A DNA stretch of 41,205 nucleotides, from positions 1 to 41,205 of the forward strand of contig BLLU01000027.1 of assembly GCA_011959105.1 (NCBI GenBank), written 5' to 3'. The position numbers and the translations under genes were made by a program. The notes below the pieces were generated by a model that worked only from the letters and a program-made list of their open reading frames with translations, searched no databases and had not been told where the DNA came from. Within the stretch, counting starts at the first letter, position 1. Every line of letters starts with the position of its first letter. The stretch comes from Lachnospiraceae bacterium (GTDB lineage Bacteria; Bacillota; Clostridia; Lachnospirales; Lachnospiraceae). Below, in pieces: positions 1 to 6,504 of the stretch.

Positions 1-26
1 GCACGCTCTTCAATATAGTCTTTCAA
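1..26 (-). CDS. spoIIID: Probable SpoIIID, 5' end only (runs off the left edge)
   Basis: Only the first codons of a leftward gene are present. From a TTG start at 26 the reading frame gives (M)KDYIEER, then the first two bases of an Ala codon. This matches how clostridial SpoIIID proteins begin (MKDYIEERA...). SpoIIID is the small HTH regulator of the mother-cell sporulation programme. A GAGGGG ribosome site lies about 7 nt before the TTG. Eight codons are little evidence, so the call rests on recognising that N-terminus. If right, the organism forms endospores. No sigma-E promoter was recognised with confidence in the 148 bp before the divergent gene at 175. Confidence 0.5.
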
Positions 27-174
27 AGGTAATCCCCTCAGAACACTTTTATACAATGTGTGAGGGCTTTCTGGAAGTTATGCGCGGCGGCCCATTTTTG
101 CATTGCGCAAACATAAGACGGGGTGGTAAAATAAATTGAAACCCATTATTTGACAAACAGGGGGAGGCTGACCT

Positions 175-1086
175 ATGGAAAAACAGATTTTTACCAACGA
201 TGTGATTTTGTCCTGGCTGCAATACTATTCCAAGAACACCGCCATTGATCTGGAGCATGTGAAGATCATCGACATCACCAGGAAAAACAAGAATGTGATC
301 CCCGCCGTAGAGGCGCACAAGACCACTCTGGTGTTTACCAACGCCGGCATGGACGACATCTTTTACCGGCTGTGGAATGCGGGCCTGGGAGAGTGCGAGG
401 TCTGGTACAATGAAGGTTCCGAACCCAGCGGTCAGATTCTGCACAGTCAGATCAGGGATATGATCGACAGGGGCATCAACGCCTCCGCGGGTATGCTGAT
501 TGTAAATCGAAACGCCCGCAATACGGCTAAGATCGGCCTGAGCAACGAGCTGCTGCAGCGGGGTTCCATCCAGTATGTGGGCAGCGAGATCCGGGCTATC
601 ATACTGAACAAAATGGCTGTGGCTCCCCAGGACGACCTGGTAGTGATCGGAGGCGAGAGTATTGCCATCGAAGCGGCGCTGATTGCCGCAGAGGGCTCCG
701 TCACCGCCGTGGAATACAGCCAGGCCGACCGGGCCACTCTGGAAGACAATGTGGCACATTTTGACCTGCACAATGTAAAAATCATCGACCATGTGGACAG
801 CGAGAGTATAAAAGACTGCCCTGTGCCCTCCCTGGTATTTCTGGTGGCCTCCGCCAGCACCGATCAGGAACTGGCGTATCTGATCGGCATCAATCCCAAC
901 ATTAATGTGGTCATCTACACCCTGGACTTCAAGACTGCCGCCGGGCTGCCCGCTGCCCTGAACGCTCTGGGCCTGGAGGATGTGGACACGATTCAGGTAT
1001 CTGTGTCCAAGCTGGGCAGCAACCACACCTTCAAGACCGACCCGGCTCCCTGGATTATCACTGCCAGAACGCGTGAAAACAAATAA
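175..1086 (+). CDS. Degenerate CbiE/CbiT-like (precorrin methylase family) protein, orphan
   Basis: 303 aa with an excellent GGGGGAGG ribosome site 9 nt before ATG. Residues about 130-240 follow the CbiT fold (precorrin-6B C15-methylase/decarboxylase): an entry segment QYVGSEIRAIILNKM, an IEAALIAAEGSVTAVE strand-turn-strand, then a DNxxxF..HNVKIID segment. The SAM-binding loop, normally DxGxGTG, is reduced to VIGGES. Residues about 25-85 (ITRKNK..TTLVFTN..GLGECEVWYNEGSEP) resemble the C-terminal half of CbiE. The N-terminal CbiE half with its GxGPG loop is absent. No other cobalamin gene is in the window. I infer a truncated, probably non-methylating relative of the CbiET fusion with an unknown role. 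A possible promoter is TTGCGC (103-108), 18 bp, TAAAAT (127-132). It is divergent from the probable spoIIID. Confidence 0.7.
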   Translation: MEKQIFTNDVILSWLQYYSKNTAIDLEHVKIIDITRKNKNVIPAVEAHKTTLVFTNAGMDDIFYRLWNAGLGECEVWYNEGSEPSGQILHSQIRDMIDRGINASAGMLIVNRNARNTAKIGLSNELLQRGSIQYVGSEIRAIILNKMAVAPQDDLVVIGGESIAIEAALIAAEGSVTAVEYSQADRATLEDNVAHFDLHNVKIIDHVDSESIKDCPVPSLVFLVASASTDQELAYLIGINPNINVVIYTLDFKTAAGLPAALNALGLEDVDTIQVSVSKLGSNHTFKTDPAPWIITARTRENK

Positions 1087-1135
1087 ATGCCGCCGGACTG
1101 GAATCTGTCGAAGTACTATGACATCCGCGCACCTG

Positions 1136-1295
1136 AATCAGCGAACCGATTTCTGCTCACAGACCTGAATCAACGAGCCGGATTTTGCGTCATCATCCAA
1201 ATCAGCAAGCCGGGCTTTACTCACACAATCGAATCAGCGAGCCGGATTTTGCGTCATCATCCAAATCAGCAAACCGGGCCTTGTGCCCTCCTCAC
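1136..1295. repeat. Five tandem copies of a 32-bp repeat
   Basis: Units start at 1136, 1168, 1200, 1232 and 1264, exactly 32 bp apart. Each begins AATCARCRARCCGG. Units 2 and 4 are nearly identical, giving a perfect 35-bp match between 1174-1208 and 1238-1272, while units 3 and 5 form a second sub-type. The array therefore also has a 64-bp higher-order period. It follows the stop codon of the CbiT-like gene and lies beyond the 3' end of the leftward XRE gene. There are no unique spacers, so it is not CRISPR. Confidence 0.9.
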
Positions 1296-1296
1296 A

Positions 1297-1548
1297 TCAG
1301 GCGCTGGCTGCGGCCTGCGCCTGACGCACCGCCAGAATATCCTCTATATGGACCCCAAACACCGCCGCCAGCACCAGCAGATTATCCACTGTGGGCAAAG
1401 CGGTGCCATGCTGCCATTTGTAAATGGCCTGGGGCGTAGCAAAGCCAAAAATCTCCTGCAAATCCCGCACGGTCATCCCCCTGGCATCCCGCAGCCTGAT
1501 GATGTTCTGTCCTGTTGCCACCATGTCGATGGCGGGTATCTGTCTCAT
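1297..1548 (-). CDS. XRE/Cro-CI family HTH protein
   Basis: 83 aa with ATG at 1548 and a GAGGGAGG ribosome site just upstream. Residues about 14-70 form a lambda-repressor-like helix-turn-helix: IRLRDARGMTVRDLQEIFGF..PQAIYKWQHGTALPTVDNLLVLAAVFGVHIEDIL. The protein is only this DNA-binding domain plus a short Ala/Gln tail, so no effector domain is present. It probably represses or autoregulates; no target can be named. Its 3' end lies against the 32-bp repeat array. A terminator-like hairpin at 1616-1648 separates it from leftward transcripts arriving from higher coordinates, so it probably has its own promoter within 1550-1615. Confidence 0.85.
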   Translation of the reverse strand: MRQIPAIDMVATGQNIIRLRDARGMTVRDLQEIFGFATPQAIYKWQHGTALPTVDNLLVLAAVFGVHIEDILAVRQAQAAASA

Positions 1549-1615
1549 TTCAAACCTCCCTCAATTCATCCTTCCCACAGGCCTGCTGCTGTGGTTACAG
1601 GTATTTTACAACAAT

Positions 1616-1648
1616 AAAAAGCCGCCTATCTCATACAAGATAAGCGGC
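1616..1648 (-). terminator. Rho-independent terminator, leftward
   Basis: An 11-bp stem with one mismatch (1621-1631 with 1638-1648) is followed on the minus strand by TTTTT (1620-1616). It would stop leftward transcripts from the small ORF at 1835-1966, and perhaps read-through from the chemoreceptor gene, before the XRE gene. Confidence 0.7.
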
Positions 1649-1834
1649 GGTCTGTTCCTGCGTCTGTTCCGGGCTTTAGCCCGTAGCTTTAGCCCGTAGC
1701 TTCAGCCTCTGGCATCAACCCTTGGCCATAGCCTCAGCCCCTGTCCAGGACCTGTAATCTTAGCCCATACCCTTGGGCTGCAGCCCCGGCCTTCAGTTCC
1801 TGCCCGGTTCTGACTTCACACCCTGTCCGGGTTC

Positions 1835-1966
1835 TCATAGGGCCAATCTCGGCATCCGTTTTCGCTCCATCCTGTAAAAGCATAGCATATGAAAGCGCTG
1901 AAATCGTATCAGTGCCTCAAGTTGTTTCGGTTTCTTATATCCTGCTGTTATGCTTCTACCTGACAT
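1835..1966 (-). CDS. Possible small basic protein, 43 aa
   Basis: ATG at 1966 opens a 43-codon frame beginning MSGRSITAGYKKPKQLEALI and ending at TGA (1835-1837). An AAGGA ribosome site lies 6 nt upstream. A sigma-A-like promoter is present at 2022-2050, and a terminator-like hairpin follows downstream at 1616-1648. The product is strongly basic (Lys/Arg-rich) with no membrane segment, and I recognise no family. It could be a real small gene or the remnant of a longer one. Its support is the agreement of promoter, ribosome site and frame; no homology is claimed. Confidence 0.35.
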   Translation of the reverse strand: MSGRSITAGYKKPKQLEALIRFQRFHMLCFYRMERKRMPRLAL

Positions 1967-2021
1967 GGCTTTTCCTTTCCGACCCGGCCTTCACGCGGAT
2001 CATCTTTTATATTCTGCATCT

Positions 2022-2050
2022 ACTATAACACAGCCGGGCAGATTTGTCAT
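2022..2050 (-). promoter_or_regulatory. Sigma-A-like promoter of the small ORF
   Basis: On the minus strand, ATGACA (2050-2045), a 17-bp spacer and TATAGT (2027-2022). The predicted start is about 50 nt before the ATG at 1966. Confidence 0.5.
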
Positions 2051-2067
2051 TATACCGGAAGTATAAT
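2049..2067. promoter_or_regulatory. Perfect 19-bp palindrome at the -35 of the small ORF
   Basis: ATTATAC, a 5-bp centre CGGAA, then GTATAAT. It abuts and partly overlaps the -35 hexamer at 2045-2050, which is a typical place for an operator. It could also act as a weak hairpin downstream of the chemoreceptor gene. Confidence 0.4.
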
Positions 2068-2125
2068 TTTGGTTCTGTTGGCACAGACGCGGAACTCCCC
2101 TATCTGCCCATGGGACCCGCATTCT

Positions 2126-4399
2126 TTACTCCACTTTAAGCTGACTCACGGCGGCTTCCATCTGTCTGGCCTTCTCTTCCAGCTGCTCCACGGTAATCTT
2201 CAGTTCCTCCACATACTCCTTCTGACGCTTGGCAATGCCGTCTACCTGCACAGAGTTGGCACTGGTCTGCTCCGACACCGCAGAAATATTGGTGATGGCG
2301 CTGACTGCCCCCTTCTTGGACTCCTCGATCCGGGCCATGCCCGCCGTCATGCGGGAAAGGTTCTCCGACATCATTTTCACCCGCTCATTGACTTTTTGGA
2401 AGGCATCCTGGGTCTTTTCCAGAGAATCGTTCTGAGAGGTGACAATCACACCGGCCTGATGCACCGCATCCACCATCTGCCCTGTCTGGGCCTGAATCTG
2501 CTGTACGATTCCGCCGATCTGCTTCGCCGCATTCAGGGACTGATCCGCCAGCTTGCGGATCTCCTCTGCCACCACGGCGAATCCCCGCCCGGCATCTCCG
2601 GCCCGGGCTGCCTCAATGGAAGCGTTCAGGGACAGCAGATTGGTCTGGGAGGCAATCTCGTCAATCACTTCCGCGATATTGCCGATGGACTGCGTCTGAT
2701 TGTTCAAGGACAGAATATCCTGCCGGATTGTGCCGGTGATTTCCTCCGTAGCCCTGGACTTTTCACTCAGATCCCCAATGACCTCCATACCGTCCGTGAT
2801 GGTCCTGTTGGCGTCCTCTGATATTCTGCTGATCTCATCCGTATATTCGTATACGGTTCTGATCTGATCCGACAACGCATTGATCTGAACCACACAGTCC
2901 TGAGCATCCTCCGCCTGCAGAGACACCCCCCTGTCAATCTCATCAATGGCCCCCAGGATTCTGTCGCTGGATTCCATCAGCTGCTGGGTGCTGCTTCCCA
3001 CCTGTCCGGAGGTCTGCTGCACCGTCCACACCACGCTCTGCACTTCCTGAATCAGGGCTTTCATGCTGGTAATCATATGAGACAGGCTTCGGGCGATCTG
3101 ACCGAACTCGTCTTTTCTCTTAAGAGTCACCTGCGCCGTAAAATCTCCCCTGGATACCTTGTCCAGGGGCCTGGTGATCTCTGTCACGCCTCTGCTTAGC
3201 GTTCCGGACAGGAAGATGCACATCGCAACGGCAATCACCAGCGCTACCAACACCATGAGATATGTAATGGTCTGTATGCTGCCCGTATTCCCCAGGAACT
3301 GGCTGGTAGGCACCAGCGTGATCAGCATGGCTCCGGTGGAACCGATGCGGGAGTAAGCAAACACATAGGGCCTGCCCTGAAAGCGGATTTCCCTGTAGCC
3401 ATCGGCCGCCTCTGCCTCAATCGCCTGCCGGTAAGCCTCCATCTGGCTGAATGACGGCGCTTCCTCCTGCGTCCCGCCGCCGCAGTATACCGTCTCATTT
3501 CCGTCCGGAGCCACAAACGCGGCATAACTGCCCTCACCGTTGTCCAGTTCTGCCAGGGCATTGTAGACGGTGCTCTTGTCAATGTCCACAACCAGGATCA
3601 TATTGGTTTTCATGTTCACCTTGCGCCACATGCTGATGGCATAATCGGAACTGTTGAACTTGTCATCCTCCTGATACACGGCCTGCTCCAGAAAAGGATG
3701 CCTGCCCAGATACCCCCACTTGTCCGAGGATGCGTCGATCTGCTGCCCCTCCGCAGAGGCGATAAATTCCTCATAGGTTCCCAGGCCCAGCGTCACGGGC
3801 GTGGTGGTCAGCCCCGTGGCCACATCGCTGATCAGATACACATGATATACAAAATCGGATATGCTTTTCAAGCTCAAAATTTTGGAACTCACCTCACCCT
3901 TGGCAGTGGTCTGCTCCTTGGTCAGGGCAGAGACATCCAGCTTGGGATTGAGATAATAGGCGGCGCACTCCTCCATGGAGATAATCTCCAGCATCTGGTT
4001 GTCTACCTGCTGCAGCCCCAACTCCAGATAGCTCCCCTTGGCGGAGACCGTCTCTGTCATGGAGGCTTTCACCTCCTGGCTTACCACACTCTTGGCCACC
4101 GAATAGGAGACCGTTCCCACCAGGAAAATCATGATGATCAGGATCACAAAAGCCCCTATCATCTTTACCATCAGGCTGTTAGGGGAAATCCTGTGTCCGG
4201 CGGTTCTGCCTGTCCCCGCCCCCTTTTCCCCTGGGGCCGAAATTTCTCCTGCAGACTTGGACGCCTTTGGTACCTTGGACGCTCTCGGCGGCTTGGGCGC
4301 TCTTGCTGCTTCAGGCGCTTTCGGTGCTCCAGGCAGCTTGGTTTTTTTCGGCGCCTTTCCCTGCTGCTTGTCAATAGGCTTCTCTTTTGCTTTTCCCAT
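2126..4399 (-). CDS. Methyl-accepting chemotaxis protein with a Lys/Pro/Ala-rich cytoplasmic N-tail
   Basis: 757 aa from ATG at 4399, which has GGGGGA 6-7 nt upstream; an in-frame ATG at 4444 lacks such a site. Residues 1-76 are a disordered tail rich in Lys, Pro and Ala. TM1 is at about 78-100, an extracellular double-Cache-type sensor at about 101-375, TM2 at about 377-397, HAMP at about 398-450, then the long signalling coiled coil. The hairpin tip at about 579-617 carries the conserved [20 protein letters not shown] and [14 protein letters not shown]. It should sense an external ligand and signal to CheA/CheW. The long tail before TM1 is unusual for a chemoreceptor. It is divergent from a GH13 glucosidase, and both upstream regions carry the same operator-like motif, which suggests a carbohydrate-linked ligand (inference). 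Confidence 0.95.
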   Translation of the reverse strand: MGKAKEKPIDKQQGKAPKKTKLPGAPKAPEAARAPKPPRASKVPKASKSAGEISAPGEKGAGTGRTAGHRISPNSLMVKMIGAFVILIIMIFLVGTVSYSVAKSVVSQEVKASMTETVSAKGSYLELGLQQVDNQMLEIISMEECAAYYLNPKLDVSALTKEQTTAKGEVSSKILSLKSISDFVYHVYLISDVATGLTTTPVTLGLGTYEEFIASAEGQQIDASSDKWGYLGRHPFLEQAVYQEDDKFNSSDYAISMWRKVNMKTNMILVVDIDKSTVYNALAELDNGEGSYAAFVAPDGNETVYCGGGTQEEAPSFSQMEAYRQAIEAEAADGYREIRFQGRPYVFAYSRIGSTGAMLITLVPTSQFLGNTGSIQTITYLMVLVALVIAVAMCIFLSGTLSRGVTEITRPLDKVSRGDFTAQVTLKRKDEFGQIARSLSHMITSMKALIQEVQSVVWTVQQTSGQVGSSTQQLMESSDRILGAIDEIDRGVSLQAEDAQDCVVQINALSDQIRTVYEYTDEISRISEDANRTITDGMEVIGDLSEKSRATEEITGTIRQDILSLNNQTQSIGNIAEVIDEIASQTNLLSLNASIEAARAGDAGRGFAVVAEEIRKLADQSLNAAKQIGGIVQQIQAQTGQMVDAVHQAGVIVTSQNDSLEKTQDAFQKVNERVKMMSENLSRMTAGMARIEESKKGAVSAITNISAVSEQTSANSVQVDGIAKRQKEYVEELKITVEQLEEKARQMEAAVSQLKVE

Positions 4400-4521
4400 A
4401 ATGATTCCCCCGTTGCTTTGGTCAAATGGCTGCGTTTTGCGCAATTTGCACTCTGGTAAACTTCCGATAAGCCGACACCGATTCCGCCCTGCCGCTTTCC
4501 CGTCGGGCCGCGTTGCGATCA

Positions 4522-4537
4522 GGAAACGTTTCTACTG
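4522..4537. promoter_or_regulatory. LacI/CcpA-type operator, copy 1 (receptor side)
   Basis: GGAAACGTTTCTACTG, containing the perfect palindrome GAAACGTTTC with the central CG typical of LacI-family operators and cre sites. It lies about 95 nt inside the predicted receptor leader and matches copy 2 at 14 of 16 positions, in the same orientation. Confidence 0.5.
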
Positions 4538-4635
4538 CAAAGTCTCCTTTTCCCGCTTTGCCCATGAAAAATCATCCTGCAGAATTTTACAGGGTATAAA
4601 GATGTGAGCATACTGGATTGGTAAATATTAAGTTC

Positions 4636-4664
4636 AGTTTACCATCCCGGCAAAAGTATGTCAA
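4636..4664 (-). promoter_or_regulatory. Sigma-A promoter of the chemoreceptor gene
   Basis: On the minus strand, TTGACA (4664-4659), a 17-bp spacer and TAAACT (4641-4636). A consensus -35 and ideal spacing; the implied leader is about 230 nt. Confidence 0.65.
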
Positions 4665-4781
4665 TGAAAAAGGCTGTTTTTTTCTCAAATTTAGTTTATT
4701 TTTTGTTACATTTTACTCTTGCTTTTACTCATCTATTTACCCAACAATTTACTCTCATTTTTAACTAACTGACCACATTGA

Positions 4782-4809
4782 AAAGGAGCCTTCACACAGC
4801 GCCTTTTTT
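4782..4809 (+). terminator. Terminator-like hairpin upstream of the GH13 promoter
   Basis: AAAGGAGC (4782-4789) pairs with GCGCCTTT (4799-4806) with one mismatch, and the T run continues to 4809. No rightward gene lies upstream, so it may insulate the GH13 promoter or be a relic. Confidence 0.4.
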
Positions 4810-4811
4810 GC

Positions 4812-4840
4812 TTGTATTTGCCTGATATACATAGTATTAT
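4812..4840 (+). promoter_or_regulatory. Sigma-A promoter of the GH13 gene
   Basis: TTGTAT (4812-4817), a 17-bp spacer and TATTAT (4835-4840). The predicted start is near 4847, so the operator at 4858-4873 lies just downstream of it. Confidence 0.65.
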
Positions 4841-4857
4841 AACTTCTATAAAGAGTC

Positions 4858-4873
4858 GGAAACGTTTTTACCG
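4858..4873. promoter_or_regulatory. LacI/CcpA-type operator, copy 2 (GH13 side)
   Basis: GGAAACGTTTTTACCG, 11-26 nt downstream of the predicted GH13 start. A LacI-family repressor bound here would block elongation or open-complex formation. The regulator itself is not in the window. Confidence 0.5.
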
Positions 4874-4955
4874 TCGATTCCGGAAGGGCGTCCCACTGGA
4901 ATCATCTGAACCGTACATCCAAAAAATATGCCAAACGAAAACAGGAGGAATCATC

Positions 4956-6494
4956 ATGAGCAATCAAACTGCCTGGCTGGACAAAGCCGTATTCTACGAG
5001 ATCTACCCCCAATCCTTTTGTGATACCAATGCCGACGGCATCGGGGACATTCCCGGCATTATCGGAAAGCTGGACTATATCAGGGACCTGGGCTGCACCG
5101 CCCTCTGGCTTAACCCCTGTTTCCTTTCCCCCTTTGGAGACGCGGGCTACGATGTGGAAGACTATTACACGGTGGCTCCCAGGTACGGCACCAACGAGGA
5201 CCTGGCCAATCTGTTCCGGGAAGCCCATAAACGGGACATGCATGTGCTGCTGGACCTGGTTCCGGGTCATACGGCAGTGACCCATCCCTGGTTCCGGGAA
5301 TCCATGAAAGCAGAAAAGAATGCGTATTCGGACCGCTATATCTGGACGGATAGTATCTGGGAGGAGCCCCAGGGCATGGGCTGCATCCGGGGAATATCCT
5401 CCCGGGACGGTTCCTGCGCCGTGAACTTCTTCTCCCACCAGCCCTCTCTCAACTACGGTTTCTACAGGCCCGACCCGGACTGCAAATGGCAGCAGCCCAT
5501 GGACGGCGAGGGGCCCATGGCCACCCGGGAAACACTCAAAGACATTATGAGTTTCTGGCTGAAAATGGGCTGTGACGGCTTCCGGGTGGATATGGCAGGC
5601 TCCCTGGTAAAGCAGGATGAAGAATGTAAGGGAACCATCGCCCTGTGGCAGGATATCCGTCAGTTCCTGGACAGTGAATTCCCCGGAGCCGTCATGGTCT
5701 CCGAGTGGGGAGAACCCGACAAATCCCTGGTAGCCGGTTTCCACATGGATTTCCTGCTGCATTTCGGCCCCTCTCACTACAACGATCTGTTCCGCTGCGA
5801 CGAACCCTATTTTTCCAGAAGGGGCAGGGGCAGCGCCAGGGAATTTGTGGCCGCTTACCGGGAAAATTATGCGAAAGTGGGCGGAAAAGGACTCATCTGT
5901 ATCCCCTCCGGGAACCATGATATGGACAGACTGGCCCGCCGCCTGGATCAGGAAGAGATGAAGATTGCCTTCGCCTTTCTGCTCTCCATGCCCGGCGCGC
6001 CCTTTATCTACTATGGAGATGAAATCGGGATGCGCTATGTGGAGAACCTGGTCTCCGTGGAAGGCGGATATGGCAGGACCGGCTCCCGCAGCCCCATGCA
6101 GTGGAACAAAGGAGTGAACGCCGGTTTTTCCGCCGCCGCCAAAGAGAAACTTTATATTCCCCAGGATGAGAGCGGGGATCGCCCCGACGCGGAGAGCCAG
6201 TCCGCAGATCCCTGTTCCCTGCGAAGCGAAATCAAGCGGCTTATGGCGCTGCGTCAGAAGCATCCCGCGCTGCAGAACAAAGGGGATATCACTTTCGTCT
6301 CCGACGGATATCCCCTGGTCTATAAACGGTCTTACGGCGGTCAGAGCATCACAGTAGTGATTCACCCCGCCGATGAAAAAGCGGCCGTACCCGACGTGGG
6401 CGGCTCCATCCTGTACAAGCTGGGCGCAGCCCTGCGTCTGGAAGGAGGCACGCTCCATATGGACGGCCCCGCCGCTGTCTTTATTGAGAAATAA
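4956..6494 (+). CDS. GH13 family alpha-glucosidase / oligosaccharide hydrolase
   Basis: 512 aa from ATG at 4956, with AGGAGG 7 nt upstream; the frame is open further upstream but lacks a ribosome site there. A (beta/alpha)8 alpha-amylase fold: AVFYEIYPQSF near the start, DLVPGHTAVTHPWF (about 100-113), GFRVD with the nucleophile Asp212, SEWGE with the acid/base Glu250, and SGNHD with the transition-state Asp322. A short beta-sandwich C-domain follows. There is no signal peptide, so it acts in the cytoplasm on imported alpha-glucosides. The exact substrate (oligo-1,6-glucoside, maltodextrin, sucrose) cannot be read with confidence. The gene stands alone, 11 bp from a convergent ABC exporter gene, with a LacI-type operator after its promoter. 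Confidence 0.93.
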   Translation: MSNQTAWLDKAVFYEIYPQSFCDTNADGIGDIPGIIGKLDYIRDLGCTALWLNPCFLSPFGDAGYDVEDYYTVAPRYGTNEDLANLFREAHKRDMHVLLDLVPGHTAVTHPWFRESMKAEKNAYSDRYIWTDSIWEEPQGMGCIRGISSRDGSCAVNFFSHQPSLNYGFYRPDPDCKWQQPMDGEGPMATRETLKDIMSFWLKMGCDGFRVDMAGSLVKQDEECKGTIALWQDIRQFLDSEFPGAVMVSEWGEPDKSLVAGFHMDFLLHFGPSHYNDLFRCDEPYFSRRGRGSAREFVAAYRENYAKVGGKGLICIPSGNHDMDRLARRLDQEEMKIAFAFLLSMPGAPFIYYGDEIGMRYVENLVSVEGGYGRTGSRSPMQWNKGVNAGFSAAAKEKLYIPQDESGDRPDAESQSADPCSLRSEIKRLMALRQKHPALQNKGDITFVSDGYPLVYKRSYGGQSITVVIHPADEKAAVPDVGGSILYKLGAALRLEGGTLHMDGPAAVFIEK

Positions 6495-6504
6495 AAACGG
6501 CCCC

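Larger units (their letters stand above)
1549..2125. other. 577-bp gap between the XRE and chemoreceptor genes
   Basis: The gap holds the terminator at 1616-1648. It also holds a low-complexity GC-rich stretch at about 1671-1800 in which a 13-bp unit GCTTTAGCCCGTA is repeated at 1673 and 1686, with a decayed third copy at 1699. GGGCT/AGCCC motifs recur there. The candidate 43-aa ORF, its promoter and a palindrome (entered separately) take up 1835-2067. Nothing recognisable lies in 2068-2125. Confidence 0.7.
4400..4955. other. Divergent control region between the chemoreceptor and GH13 genes
   Basis: 556 bp, AT-rich in the centre (about 4660-4770). It contains one promoter for each gene, two copies of a LacI-type operator motif and a rightward terminator-like hairpin, all entered separately. 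The receptor transcript would have a leader of about 230 nt. That leader includes a small GCAAAG/CTTTGC hairpin, but I could not match it to a known riboswitch. Confidence 0.7.

Noticed and set aside
1136..1295. CRISPR-like array
   Set aside because: The 32-bp units are contiguous and similar over their whole length, with no unique spacers and no cas genes nearby.
4400..4640. Cyclic-di-GMP riboswitch in the chemoreceptor leader
   Set aside because: There is a long leader with a GCAAAG/CTTTGC hairpin, but the conserved blocks of GEMM class I or II are not present.
4812..4955. N-terminal extension of the GH13 protein
   Set aside because: The frame is open but overlaps the promoter and operator; the ribosome site and family alignment fix the start at 4956.
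4902..6458. Long open frame antisense to the GH13 gene
   Set aside because: The GH13 frame has intact catalytic motifs and a ribosome site; the antisense product is low-complexity (His/Gly/Val-rich) and shadows its codon bias.
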